Source: Kiritimatiellia bacterium
Lineage (GTDB): Bacteria; Verrucomicrobiota; Kiritimatiellia; RFP12; UBA1067
Reading direction: 5' to 3'
Assembly (NCBI GenBank): GCA_017405115.1
Contig: JAFRBA010000020.1
Coordinates: 1-64,000 of the forward strand
Length of the DNA stretch: 64,000 nt
Shown here: in pieces, positions 31,077 to 40,805 of the stretch
How the letters are laid out: every line of letters begins with the position of its first letter
Numbering within the stretch: position 1 is the first letter of the stretch
Position numbers and translations under genes: made by a program
Notes under the pieces: generated by a model
The model's database searches: none
Told to the model about the DNA's origin: nothing
What the model saw: only the letters and a program-made list of their open reading frames with translations

Positions 31077-34000
31077 AGGCGCCCTCCGAGATGTTCATAA
31101 ACCATCCGCGCGCGGCGTGGGTGGTGGCGATTCTCGTCGCGCTATGCGGCGCCATATGCCTGTCGAGGATGGCCGTGGCGGAGTACCCGAACGTGACGCC
31201 GGTCACGATCACGGTCAGCTGCAGCTACACCGGAGCCGGCGTCAAGGACCTCGCGGACTCGGTAGCGACCATCCTCGAGGACCAGATAAACGGCGTCGAG
31301 GACATCTGGTACTACAAGTCCAACTGCACGATGAAGGGGCTCTACAACTGCTACTGCACCTTCCGCCCCGGAACGCCGTCGAACATAGCGCTGATGAACG
31401 TCCAGAACGCCGTGAAGCGCGCCGAGCCCAAGCTGCCCACGGAAGTCACGCAGAACGGCATAACCGTGAAGAAGCGCCCCGAGGACAGGATGGTCATGTA
31501 CTGCTTCATGACCGACGGCCGCGCGATGGACCTCATGGACCTCTCGAACTTCGTCGAGAAGCAGATAGCCGACGCCATCGCCCGCGTCGACGGGGTGGGG
31601 CAGGTCGACACCTCCGGCCGCACGTACGCGATGCGCATCTGGCTCGACCCCGTGAAGCTGGCCGGGCTCAACATGCAGATCTCGGAGCTGAAGAGCGCGA
31701 TCGAGTCCCAGAACATCCAGGCGGCGGCCGGCACCGTCGGCGGCGAGTACGCCAACAAGTACCTGAGCTTCAAGCTGAACGTCAAGGGCCGCCTCACCAC
31801 GAAGGAGGAGTTCGAGAACATCGTCGTGCGCAACGACCCTTCCACTGGCGCGCAGGTCCTCGTGCGCGACGTGGCGCGCGTGGAGCTCGGGTGCAAGGGC
31901 TACACCGTCCGCTCCAGGTTCAACGAGAACCCCGCAGTGTACCTCGAGGTCTACAAGTCCCCCGACGCCAACTCGGTGGAGACCGCTCAGCGCGTCAAGA
32001 AGGAGGTCGACAAGTGGATCGCGCGCATGCCGGCGGGCGTCAAGGGCGTCCTTGCCGACGACTCGACGGCGTTCACGCTCGTCTTTCTCAAGGAGACCTT
32101 CCGCACGCTCGTGATAGCGCTCGTGCTGGTGATCCTCATCACGTACCTCTTCCTCCAGGACTGGCGGGCCACGTTCGTGCCGGCCGTCGCGATCCCGATT
32201 GCGCTGCTGGGCACGTTCGCCTTCCTGTATCCGCTCGGCTACACGGTCAACGTGCTGACGATGTTCGGGCTCATCCTCGTCATCGGCTCGCTCGTCGACG
32301 ACGCGATTGTCGTCGTCGAGAACTGCCAGGCCCTGATGGCCCGCGAGGGGCTCTCCGCGAAGGAGGCCGCCGTGAAGTCCATGCGCCAGATAACGGGCGC
32401 GATCATCGCGACGACGCTCGTCACCGTCTCCTGCTACCTGCCGCTGGCCTTCTACTCGGGCATGGTCGGCATGATGTACAAGCAGTTCGCCGTTACGATG
32501 TGCATCGCGCTCGTGCTCTCCACCGTCGTGGCGATGGTGCTCTCGCCCGTCCTCTGCGCGTACATGCTAAAGCCGCCGAGCTCCCGTCCGCTCGCGGCCT
32601 TCGCGCCGTTCAACTGGACGCTCGGGCGCTCCCGCGGCATGTACCTCTTCTTCGTGAGGATATTCGTACGGCGCGGCTTCCTCACGCTCGTCGCCCTAGC
32701 CGCCGCCGCGTTCGCCCTCTGGTACCTCTCCGGAAGGGTGCCCACCACGTTCCTCCCCAAGGAGGACCGCGGCTACATATCGTGGTTCTGCAGGCTCGCC
32801 GAGGGGCAGACGCTCGAGCGCACGATCGAGATGGCCGACACGCTGCACGACATAGCGGCGAGCACGCCGGGCGTGCAGTCGATGTCGTCGCGCTGCGGGT
32901 CGAACGGCATGTGGGGGTCCGGAGAGAACCTCTGCGGCGGGCTCATCCGCTTGGACCACTGGGACAATCGCCGCACCCCGGAGCTGCGCATAGACCATGT
33001 CATGGACAGTCTCCGCGCGTCGGTGTCCAACCTCTACGCGGGCGAGTTCTTCTTCAACCAGCCGGCCGCCATCAAGGGCCTCGGCGGGTCGTCTGGCGTG
33101 GGCTTCAACTTCTGCTCGATCGACGGATGCGAGCCCCCGGAGCTGCTGGCGGCGGCGGACGACTTCCTCGCCGCGCTCAGGGCTAGCCCGCTCGTGAAAT
33201 CGGCCGTGCACGGGTTCACCTGCTCGACGCCGCAGCTCGAGCTGAAGCTCGACCGCCGCAAGGCGGAGATGCTCGGCCTCACGCCGAAGCTGATCTTCTC
33301 CACCCTGCAGAACAAGCTCGCGTCATTCTACGTGAACGACTTCAACCTCAAGGGCGGCGTGTACCAGGTGAAGCTCCAGAACGACCCAGACTACCGCGGC
33401 GGGGTGGCCGACGTCGAGGCAATCCGCATTCCCACGCCGAAGGGCGACTCAGTGCCGCTCTCGTCGCTCGGCCGCCTGGAGTACGTCGGCGGGACGCGCG
33501 AGACGATGAGCTACAACAAGATGCTCGCGGCGTGGTTCGACGTCCACCCCGCCGAGGGGGTTTCGTCCTCCGAGCTGATGCGCCTCATAGAGACGATGCC
33601 GAAGCCGAAGGGCTTCGACGTGGAGTGGGGCCCCGTGCAGCTGCAGGAGAAGGAGAACGAGGGCCGCCTCTTCTGGCTGATGACGCTCGCCATGCTCTTC
33701 GCCTACCTCTTCCTGGTGGCGAAGTACGAGAGCTGGACCGTGCCGGTGAGCGTGATGCTATCCGTCGCCTTCGCGCTGGCCGGGGCCTATTTCGCGCTCT
33801 GGATAACCAACACGCAGGCGTCGATCTACGCGCAGCTCGGCTGCGTGATGCTCATCGGCCTCGCGGCGAAGAACGCCATTCTCATGGTGGAGTTCTCGAA
33901 GCAGGAGCGTGCCGCCGGAAAGTCGATCGAGGAGGCTGCGTTCAACGGCGCGAACCTGCGCTACCGCGCGGTGCTGATGACCGCATGGAGCTTCGTGATC

Positions 34001-34192
34001 GGCGTGCTGCCGCTCGTGTTCGCCAGTTCCGCTGGCGCAGGCGCCATGCGGTCGATAGGCATATGCACGATGGGCGGGATGCTGGCGGCCACGTTCGTTG
34101 GCATAATCTTCGTCCCGGCGCTGTACGCGCTGTTCCAGCGCATGCGCGAACGCGTCTCCGGCTGGCGAGCCAGGAAGGGAAGCGCCGCATGA
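31073..34192 (+). CDS. RND efflux transporter (AcrB/HAE1 family)
   Basis: 1,039 residues, typical for a hydrophobe/amphiphile exporter. TM4 carries the proton-relay pair D409/D410 (GSLVDDAIVVVEN), and TM10 carries K933 (GLAAKNAILMVEF), matching AcrB D407/D408 and K940. Two large periplasmic loops follow TM1 and TM7 (FLPKEDRGYISWFCRL marks the second). It exports amphiphilic toxins, bile acids or similar compounds through a tripartite pump. Substrates cannot be predicted. ATGA overlap with both neighbours. Confidence 0.9.
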   Translation: MKAPSEMFINHPRAAWVVAILVALCGAICLSRMAVAEYPNVTPVTITVSCSYTGAGVKDLADSVATILEDQINGVEDIWYYKSNCTMKGLYNCYCTFRPGTPSNIALMNVQNAVKRAEPKLPTEVTQNGITVKKRPEDRMVMYCFMTDGRAMDLMDLSNFVEKQIADAIARVDGVGQVDTSGRTYAMRIWLDPVKLAGLNMQISELKSAIESQNIQAAAGTVGGEYANKYLSFKLNVKGRLTTKEEFENIVVRNDPSTGAQVLVRDVARVELGCKGYTVRSRFNENPAVYLEVYKSPDANSVETAQRVKKEVDKWIARMPAGVKGVLADDSTAFTLVFLKETFRTLVIALVLVILITYLFLQDWRATFVPAVAIPIALLGTFAFLYPLGYTVNVLTMFGLILVIGSLVDDAIVVVENCQALMAREGLSAKEAAVKSMRQITGAIIATTLVTVSCYLPLAFYSGMVGMMYKQFAVTMCIALVLSTVVAMVLSPVLCAYMLKPPSSRPLAAFAPFNWTLGRSRGMYLFFVRIFVRRGFLTLVALAAAAFALWYLSGRVPTTFLPKEDRGYISWFCRLAEGQTLERTIEMADTLHDIAASTPGVQSMSSRCGSNGMWGSGENLCGGLIRLDHWDNRRTPELRIDHVMDSLRASVSNLYAGEFFFNQPAAIKGLGGSSGVGFNFCSIDGCEPPELLAAADDFLAALRASPLVKSAVHGFTCSTPQLELKLDRRKAEMLGLTPKLIFSTLQNKLASFYVNDFNLKGGVYQVKLQNDPDYRGGVADVEAIRIPTPKGDSVPLSSLGRLEYVGGTRETMSYNKMLAAWFDVHPAEGVSSSELMRLIETMPKPKGFDVEWGPVQLQEKENEGRLFWLMTLAMLFAYLFLVAKYESWTVPVSVMLSVAFALAGAYFALWITNTQASIYAQLGCVMLIGLAAKNAILMVEFSKQERAAGKSIEEAAFNGANLRYRAVLMTAWSFVIGVLPLVFASSAGAGAMRSIGICTMGGMLAATFVGIIFVPALYALFQRMRERVSGWRARKGSAA

Positions 34193-35292
34193 ATGGCCCA
34201 GTCGCAATTGACGAGGCGATAGTCGCGGGCGCGGGCATCTGGGGCTGCACGGTCGCGCGCCGGCTCGCGGAGTCCGGCGTGAGGGTCCGCGTCGTGGAGG
34301 CGCGCGGCGCAGTGGGCGGCAACGTGCGATGCGAGACGGACCCCGACACCGGAATAGAGGTACACCTCTACGGTTCGCACATATTCCACACGCACGACCC
34401 GGCCGTCTGGTCGTTCGTCCGGCGGTTCGTCGACTTCAACGGCTACCAGCACAAGGTGCTCGCGCGCTACCGCGGTAAGACCTACCATCTGCCGCTGGGG
34501 CTCACGCTCGTGAACAAGTTCTTCGGGGTGGAGCTGAGCCCCGGGGAGGTGAAGGACTTCCTGGACAACACGCCCGGCACCAGGTACCACGAACCGGGCG
34601 CAGACCGCCGCCAGGCGATCTTCGACGCGTTCTTCCGCGGCTACACAAGCAAGCAGTGGGGCCGTCCGCCCGAAGAGGTCGATCCAAGCGTCATCCGGCG
34701 CGTTCCGGTGCGGGCGAACTACGACACGAACTACTTCAACGACTACTGGCAGGGGATACCGGCAACAGGGTACAATTCCCTCTTTGAACGCCTGCTCGAC
34801 CATCCGAACATATCGGTAACGTGCGGCAGGGCGTTTCGCCTCGACGAATGGGACGGGAGAACCCGGGTGTACTACTCCGGGCCGATAGACGCCCTGTTCG
34901 GTTACCGGTACGGAGCACTGCCGTGGCGCAGCCTCAGATTCGAGACGGAGTGGCTCGACATCGCCGACTTCCAGGGCACGAGCGTCGTGAACTACACCGA
35001 GGCCGAGGTCGCCTACACCCGCATACACGAGTTCAAGCACTACCATCCAGAGCTCCGCGAAGTCATGTCCCGCAGCCGTACAGTCATATGCCGCGAGTAT
35101 CCGCAGCCGTGGAGGCAGGGGGACGAGCCGTATTACCCGATAAACGACGCGGCGTCGGCCGAGTTGCTCGCAAAATACCGCGACGCGGCGGCCAAGTTGC
35201 CGGCTCTCGTGGTCGGCGGACGGCTCGGCGACTATCGCTACTACGACATGGACCAGGCCATGGCCGCCGGCCTGGCGGCCACGGAGCGCTAA
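34189..35292 (+). CDS. glf: UDP-galactopyranose mutase
   Basis: 367 residues, the standard length. The N-terminal FAD-binding motif is IVAGAGIWGCTVARRLAESG with VVEARGAVGGN. YGSHIFHTHDPAVW, YTSKQWG, RVPVRANYDTNYFND, YSGPIDALFGYRYGALPWRS and the terminal GGRLGDYRYYDMDQAM are UGM hallmarks, including the active-site arginines. It converts UDP-galactopyranose to UDP-galactofuranose for surface glycans. The true start is the ATGA overlap with the pump gene; longer upstream in-frame starts lie inside that gene. Coupling of a cell-envelope sugar enzyme to an efflux pump is unusual. Confidence 0.92.
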   Translation: MNGPVAIDEAIVAGAGIWGCTVARRLAESGVRVRVVEARGAVGGNVRCETDPDTGIEVHLYGSHIFHTHDPAVWSFVRRFVDFNGYQHKVLARYRGKTYHLPLGLTLVNKFFGVELSPGEVKDFLDNTPGTRYHEPGADRRQAIFDAFFRGYTSKQWGRPPEEVDPSVIRRVPVRANYDTNYFNDYWQGIPATGYNSLFERLLDHPNISVTCGRAFRLDEWDGRTRVYYSGPIDALFGYRYGALPWRSLRFETEWLDIADFQGTSVVNYTEAEVAYTRIHEFKHYHPELREVMSRSRTVICREYPQPWRQGDEPYYPINDAASAELLAKYRDAAAKLPALVVGGRLGDYRYYDMDQAMAAGLAATER

Positions 35293-35357
35293 TCGTACGG
35301 AAATAATTCTCGCCGCGGATTGTGGTATGATTCCCTCGTCAACACAGGAGGGATATC

Positions 35358-36539
35358 ATGCGGGAACATCGGTGGCTGCTGGCTGCAGCGGCGGTTGCAT
35401 TCGGGGAGTTCGCGGCTTCGCGCGCGTCCAATTTCGCCGCGGCATGGCCCGTCGCGGCGGTTGCGGCGGCGCTTGTCGCGCTTTTCGGCTTCGGGGTGGG
35501 CGTGCGCGGCTGGCGCCATGCCTGCCTATTCCTGGTCGGGGCCGCGTTCTTCCTCCATGCGTCCGTTGAGCGCGAGAGGACCTTGCAGATGTGCCCGTGG
35601 CTGCGTGGTCGCGTGGAGCGGCGGATGCCGTGCCGCCGATCTGCCCTGCTGGCGTCGCTGAGGGCCGAGGCTGCGAGGAGGCTCTCCGTCGGCCTCGAGC
35701 GGCGCGCTTCGGCGTCCGCGCTTAACAGGGCCATCCTGCTCGGCGAGCGGACGCGCCTGCCGCCGGGTCTGCGCCGCATCTTCGCGGCGTCGGGGGCGAT
35801 GCACGTGTTTGCTGTCTCGGGGCTTCACGTGATGGCCGTAGCGGGGGTGCTTGCGCTTCTCCTGCGGCTTGCGCTTGTCCCGCGCCGCGTGGCCGGCGCT
35901 GCGGCGCTGCCCGGCGTATGGGGGTATGTCTGTCTCATAGGTGCCCCTCCTAGCGCCGTGCGCGCGGCCTTGATGGCCAGCTTCTGCTGTGCGGCGCCTG
36001 TGTTCTGGCGGCGTCCCAGCGTTGTCGTGGCCTGGTCGCTGACCCTCTTGGCCGTGTGCGTGGCCGACCCCGTGCTTGTCACCGACGTCGGCTGTCAGCT
36101 GTCTTTCACGGTGATGCTGTCCATAATACTGGCGAGCTCGTGTTTGCGCGCGGGCGACGGGGTCGTTGCCGGAACGCTGTGGATGACGTTCGCCGCCTGG
36201 GTCGCTGGAGTGCCGATAACGGCGCATGTCTTCGGCCATGTCACACCCGGCGGGCTGCTGGCCAACCTGGTGCTGATTCCCGCGGCGGGCGTCACCGTCG
36301 CGGCCGGGGCGGCCGGGGTGCTGGCGGGTTTCGTGTCGGATGCCATTGCCGCCCACCTCAACAACCTGGCGGCGCTGGCGTCCGAGGCCATGGCGGGGGT
36401 CGCATCGGCGGTCGCGAGCATTCCCGGCGCCGACTTAACCGTAAGGCCGTGGCCCGTGCCCGTCTGCGCCGCATGGTACGGCGCGCTGGTCGCCGTGTTC
36501 GTCTTCGTCTCCGCCCGCCGCCGCAGCACGTCACTGTGA
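35358..36539 (+). CDS. ComEC/Rec2 competence-domain membrane protein (core only)
   Basis: 393 residues with about ten membrane segments. The diagnostic IFAASGAMHVFAVSGLHVMA near residue 140, and PPSAVRAALMASF near 200, identify the ComEC/Rec2 channel domain. The N-terminal OB region is short and the C-terminal metallo-beta-lactamase domain of full-length ComEC (about 750 residues) is missing. It may be a minimal DNA-uptake channel, or the nuclease part may be encoded elsewhere. Start after ACAGGAGGGATATC; a TATGAT at 35326-35331 may be its -10. Confidence 0.78.
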   Translation: MREHRWLLAAAAVAFGEFAASRASNFAAAWPVAAVAAALVALFGFGVGVRGWRHACLFLVGAAFFLHASVERERTLQMCPWLRGRVERRMPCRRSALLASLRAEAARRLSVGLERRASASALNRAILLGERTRLPPGLRRIFAASGAMHVFAVSGLHVMAVAGVLALLLRLALVPRRVAGAAALPGVWGYVCLIGAPPSAVRAALMASFCCAAPVFWRRPSVVVAWSLTLLAVCVADPVLVTDVGCQLSFTVMLSIILASSCLRAGDGVVAGTLWMTFAAWVAGVPITAHVFGHVTPGGLLANLVLIPAAGVTVAAGAAGVLAGFVSDAIAAHLNNLAALASEAMAGVASAVASIPGADLTVRPWPVPVCAAWYGALVAVFVFVSARRRSTSL

Positions 36540-36551
36540 CCCGCCGGGCAT

Positions 36552-36581
36552 TTGCAATCGCATCGTGTAATAGTGTATACT
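36552..36581 (+). promoter_or_regulatory. Promoter upstream of the GH20 gene
   Basis: TTGCAA (36552-36557) and TATACT (36576-36581), 18 bp apart, 55 bp before the GH20 start. Confidence 0.5.
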
Positions 36582-36636
36582 ACCCCAATGTTGGCTTGGG
36601 GATGGTTCCAGGCCGGCGAAAGGAAAGGCGTTCCCG

Positions 36637-38595
36637 ATGGCATTCGGCGAAATCGACAAGGTGTTTCTGTGCGCATTGACGGCAGCCTTGCTTGCATCGG
36701 CAAGCTGCGGGGCGACGGCCTGCGGCGTGTACGACGACGTGCTGCCTGCGCTAAGGAAGGTGACGCCGCAATCCGGCGAGGTCGGCGCAGCGAGCCTTGC
36801 GGCGGCGAGATTCGTCCGCGGCACGGTCGCGGGTGCGCCGGAGCGCGTTGCGTCGCAGGCGTATTACATTGAGATATCGCGGGACGGAGTCGTGGTGACC
36901 GCAGGCGGCGACGCCGGCGAGCGATATGCGAGGACTACCCTGAGGCAGCTTGCGAAGCTGTCCGGCGGCGGACCGGTCCCGGCCGCGAAGGTCGTTGACT
37001 GGCCGGAGCTGGAATGGCGCGGCGTGATGAACGACTGCGGGCGTAACTACCTGGCCATGGAAGGCGTGAAGGCGTTCATCGACCTCGCTTCGGAATACAA
37101 GATGAACATCTTCCACTGGCACCTTTCGGACTACCACGGCTGGCGGCTGGAGTCGAAGCTGTATCCGGAGCTCGTCCATCCCGACACCATGACGCGCCAG
37201 GTGGGCAAGTTCTACTCGCAGGACGAGTTCCGCGAGATAGTGGCGTACGCCAAGGAAAGGGGCGTCGTGGTCATGCCCGAGCTCGACGTGCCGGGGCACA
37301 CGCTCGCGCTCAGGCGCGGACTTGGCGTGAAGGAGATGCGCCATCCATCGGTGCGCAAGGCGGTTGCGGACCTTCTGGGCGAGCTCTGCTCTCTCGCGTC
37401 CGCCGAGGACATGCCGTTCGTGCATATCGGCACCGACGAAGTCAGGGTGGAGCAGGAGTACGTTCCGGACGGATGGTGCTCGGAATGGGCCGAAGCGGTC
37501 GCGGCGAAGGGCAGGGCTTGCGTCGTGTGGGCGCCCGGCAAGACCGTGCGTACTACGGGGGAGGTCGTCGACATGGCGTGGTATCGCAACCACGTGACGA
37601 ATTCCAACAACCGGGCGTTTGACGCGGCTGGGATGTATTTCGCCGGGCAGGGCCCGGAGCTTGTCTTGAATCTCGCGGCGTTCTCGAAGCCCTGCGACTG
37701 GAATGTCGGCGACGCCCGCAAGCTTGGGGCCATCGCCTGCTGCTGGCACGACGACAACGTCGGAGACGACACCCTCAGGCTCTTCGCCAACGCGACGGTC
37801 GCCCCCGCGATACTCGGCTTCGCGGACAACTTCTGGGCTGGACGCGCCGAGCTTGGCGGGGACGCCTCGTTCAAGTGGCGCACAATGCTGCCGCCCGAGG
37901 GATCACGCGAGCTTGAAGTCGCGCGAGCGCTGGAGCGCCGCATCATCGCGCAGCGCGACAGGGTGCTTGCGGACTTCAAGCTGCCGTTTCCGTATCTCCG
38001 ACAGACGGACCAGCACTGGCGTCTGCGGCGCGCGGACGGATCGACCATCGACGCCGACGCCGTCGGCGGGCTCGTCGATGTGATGGCGCGGGTGGCGGAC
38101 AAGAGCGGCGAAGTCGTGGCGGAGACGTGGGTGAAGTCGCCCAAGACCATGACGGCCGGGGCGTGGATAGGCTTCACCGTCACCGGCGGCGTCTATTCGC
38201 GGCAGCACGACCAGCCGATGCCCGGGATCGGACAGTGGAACAAGTACGGGTCTTACGTGGAGGTCAACGGCAAGCGCATAGAGCCGCCGGTGTGGACGCA
38301 CCCGGGCGCGCGCGTGAAGGCGAAGCCCGACCCGGACGGCAAGAGCTTCCGCGGAGCAGTGTATTCCAACGACCTGTGCGAAACGCCGCTCGAGGACGAA
38401 TGGTACTACATACGCGAGCCGACGAAGGTCGACCTAAGGGCCGGGTGGAACCACGTTCGGCTCGTCCTGCGCAAGCCGAAGGAGATCTGGGGCCGTTCGT
38501 GGCGCGGAACGTTCCGCCTCCTCGAGGGCACGTCGGACCATCCTCGCGAAGTCCCCGGGCTCGTGTGGTCGGCAGAGCCGGGGCCTGGGTTGTGA
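36637..38595 (+). CDS. GH20 beta-N-acetylhexosaminidase, secreted
   Basis: 652 residues. A signal peptide-like segment (VFLCALTAALLASASCG) is followed by a GH20b-like alpha/beta domain (to about 115), then the TIM barrel: WRGVMNDCGRNY, NIFHWHLSDYHGWRLESK, MPELDVPGHTLA, and VHIGTDEV with the D267-E268 catalytic pair. The usual H-x-G-G-D-E is H-I-G-T-D-E here. A C-terminal beta-rich domain of about 190 residues follows. It would release terminal GlcNAc or GalNAc from host glycans or chitin fragments in the periplasm or outside the cell. AAAGGAAAGG precedes the ATG. Confidence 0.85.
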   Translation: MAFGEIDKVFLCALTAALLASASCGATACGVYDDVLPALRKVTPQSGEVGAASLAAARFVRGTVAGAPERVASQAYYIEISRDGVVVTAGGDAGERYARTTLRQLAKLSGGGPVPAAKVVDWPELEWRGVMNDCGRNYLAMEGVKAFIDLASEYKMNIFHWHLSDYHGWRLESKLYPELVHPDTMTRQVGKFYSQDEFREIVAYAKERGVVVMPELDVPGHTLALRRGLGVKEMRHPSVRKAVADLLGELCSLASAEDMPFVHIGTDEVRVEQEYVPDGWCSEWAEAVAAKGRACVVWAPGKTVRTTGEVVDMAWYRNHVTNSNNRAFDAAGMYFAGQGPELVLNLAAFSKPCDWNVGDARKLGAIACCWHDDNVGDDTLRLFANATVAPAILGFADNFWAGRAELGGDASFKWRTMLPPEGSRELEVARALERRIIAQRDRVLADFKLPFPYLRQTDQHWRLRRADGSTIDADAVGGLVDVMARVADKSGEVVAETWVKSPKTMTAGAWIGFTVTGGVYSRQHDQPMPGIGQWNKYGSYVEVNGKRIEPPVWTHPGARVKAKPDPDGKSFRGAVYSNDLCETPLEDEWYYIREPTKVDLRAGWNHVRLVLRKPKEIWGRSWRGTFRLLEGTSDHPREVPGLVWSAEPGPGL

Positions 38596-38663
38596 TTGGA
38601 GGCCGGTTTTGGTAGAATATTGCCGGAAACGGCAAGTTCCGTGCTGTTGAAAGGGGGAATTCT

Positions 38664-40790
38664 GTGGAAGGACATTGCATGACAACGGTTGGGCGTCGCG
38701 TTGCGCTGCTGACTGCGTTTACGATGTGCGCGGGAGGCCTTCTCGCATACGACACATACTACTGGGTCGACTCCGGCGACCACGACATGGCCGCCGCCGC
38801 GAACTGGCGGCTTAACAGCGCCACGGGCGAGGTTCCGGCGACGTTCCCGCCGCCGCTGGACACCGCTACTAGCGGAGGTACGCATCCGCTCCTGCGCATG
38901 CCCACCGGATCAACCCTTTCGCTGCCGAACAACGATACGCTGACGGTCAACTGGATGAGCGTGCAGGACGCAAATGCGGAGTGTTCGATCAATCTTGGCG
39001 CCGCATCGAAGATACTTTACCTCTTCGGCGGGGGCGACGCCTCGTTCTGGGTGGGCGGCAACTATCCCAACGGCCAGAAGGTTACGCTAAAGAGCGGCAC
39101 ACTCCAGAGGTGCACCGGGACGACGCGCAGAAGCAACATTCGTCTCGGAGGAGCCACAGCGAGCCGCGGTGCATTGGCGACATTCGTCGCCGACGGCGCC
39201 GATGCCCGCATCGTCGACATGCAGGCCGTTCTCGACAGCGGCAACGTCCTCGTCTGCATCACGAACGGCGCGACGTTTCATTCGGCGCAGGGAAGTGCCG
39301 TTAACATCAATACAGGCGTGAGCAACGCGGTGTTCCGCGTCACGGGCGCAGGGTCGCTCTTTGCCATGACGGATCGGAACAAGCGCGGCTTCATGCTGGG
39401 CGATCCCGCTCCCGCAGCCACGCCGGTGACATCCGGCGGCACGGTGGAAGTCATAGACGGCGGCGCGGTCTCGAACATCTGGGGCGCGATCGGCAACAAC
39501 TCCGGCTATCACACGGTTCTGGTTGACAACGGCAATTGGTATGCGTGCGGTAATCTGGACATCGGCGCGAACGCCAAAGCGGACAACAACCGCATGGTCG
39601 TCCGCAACAAATCGCGATATGTCTACGCAGAAGGCATCGGCAGCTGTCAGGTGACGGTCGGAGGTTCTGGTCATGGCAACAGCCTGTACGTGGAGGATTC
39701 GGATTTCGAGGTAAACTCTCTATGCGTTGGACTGAAAGACGGTGCAGCCGGCAACTCCGCCGTGTTCTCCAACGTCACGTTCCTGGCGTCCACGACCGCA
39801 TACATCGGAGGCAGGCTCGACATCGGCAGCGCACTATATGCGACCAACAACTCCATGACCCTCGTCGACTGCTCGATTGGCTCTGCGGAATCTCCCTCGA
39901 TGCAGATCATCGTTGGTGCGGGAGTTCACGTCTGCTCCAGCCGCCTCGACGTCGTGCGGACCGAATGGTATCCGGCAGGAAGTTACTTTGGCGTCGGCGG
40001 CACTGCGCCGACATCCACGATCAAGCCGACGAACGAGTGGTTCAACGTGATGCGGCTGGACGACCATTCGCTGGTGTCGTATCCTGTCAACTACGTCTAT
40101 TTCGGCAGGGGGGGCTGCTCGAACCGAATAGAGGTTGTGAACTCGTCGATACTTGTCGCAAACAATCTCCAGATCGGTGACTACACTGCAACGCAGCTGC
40201 GGCCGACTTCCGGCAACTTGCTCTACATCGGGAAGGACTCCATTGTGCGGGTCGCAAGCAACTTTATTGTCTATCCCGAACGCGCTAGGCTGGTGATTGA
40301 GGACGGCACGTTCAGGGCAGAACATGTCATAAACTGGCATAACTACTGGTCGAAGACGCAGGGCAAGATCGTCGACAACATGAACGATGCGGAGGCGGAT
40401 GGCGTGACGTTTGACACCGAGATCAAGTTCTTGGGCTCGAAGCCCCGCTTCGAGTTTACGAACTCCGGCCGAGACCTGGGCTTCGACGCCGGCGAGAAAC
40501 TTTCGTTCGTGCTGCCGGAGTCGCCCTATGCCACAGCCGCGATCTACGGTGCACGCAATGTGAACTTCGCCAATGTGGTCGGCTACTCGTTCGACCTTTC
40601 CGGCGTCGGCGAGAAGGGCGGCAAGTACATCCTTGCCGAGGCGGCAGGAACGCTTACGGTTAAGTCGGACGAACTGGCGAGGATGAACGCCGCGCTGCCT
40701 TCGACCCGCAAGGCGAGTGTCTACGTAAGCGGCAAGCAGCTGATCCTCCGTGTCGGCGGCACGCTTGGGCTCTCGGTAATCGTCAAGTAG
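38664..40790 (+). CDS. Secreted beta-helix/autotransporter-strand protein
   Basis: 708 residues from a GTG at 38664 (AAAGGGGG 6 bp upstream) or 703 from ATG 38679. Signal peptide VALLTAFTMCAGGLLAYD. The rest is Ser/Asn/Gly-rich with many short strands (GGTVEVIDGGAVSNIWGAIG, NNRMVVRNKSRYVY), typical of right-handed beta-helices of the PATR (autotransporter-associated strand) type. There is no beta-barrel translocator. The C-terminus ends LILRVGGTLGLSVIVK. Probably a surface-exposed binding or scaffold protein for the neighbouring hydrolases. A TAGAAT at 38613-38618 may be its -10. Confidence 0.7.
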   Translation: MEGHCMTTVGRRVALLTAFTMCAGGLLAYDTYYWVDSGDHDMAAAANWRLNSATGEVPATFPPPLDTATSGGTHPLLRMPTGSTLSLPNNDTLTVNWMSVQDANAECSINLGAASKILYLFGGGDASFWVGGNYPNGQKVTLKSGTLQRCTGTTRRSNIRLGGATASRGALATFVADGADARIVDMQAVLDSGNVLVCITNGATFHSAQGSAVNINTGVSNAVFRVTGAGSLFAMTDRNKRGFMLGDPAPAATPVTSGGTVEVIDGGAVSNIWGAIGNNSGYHTVLVDNGNWYACGNLDIGANAKADNNRMVVRNKSRYVYAEGIGSCQVTVGGSGHGNSLYVEDSDFEVNSLCVGLKDGAAGNSAVFSNVTFLASTTAYIGGRLDIGSALYATNNSMTLVDCSIGSAESPSMQIIVGAGVHVCSSRLDVVRTEWYPAGSYFGVGGTAPTSTIKPTNEWFNVMRLDDHSLVSYPVNYVYFGRGGCSNRIEVVNSSILVANNLQIGDYTATQLRPTSGNLLYIGKDSIVRVASNFIVYPERARLVIEDGTFRAEHVINWHNYWSKTQGKIVDNMNDAEADGVTFDTEIKFLGSKPRFEFTNSGRDLGFDAGEKLSFVLPESPYATAAIYGARNVNFANVVGYSFDLSGVGEKGGKYILAEAAGTLTVKSDELARMNAALPSTRKASVYVSGKQLILRVGGTLGLSVIVK

Positions 40791-40805
40791 GGGAAGGAGG
40801 TCTCC

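Noticed and set aside
33532..34188. In-frame upstream extension of glf (and likewise 47439-47891 before the CBM9-like gene)
   Set aside because: The extensions lie inside the preceding genes in another frame; recognisable protein begins only at the ATGA overlap.
36582..36872. Leaderless frame starting MLAWGWFQAGERKG after the TATACT element
   Set aside because: It runs out of frame through the GH20 gene and is Arg-rich; the GH20 start at 36637 has a ribosome site and signal peptide.
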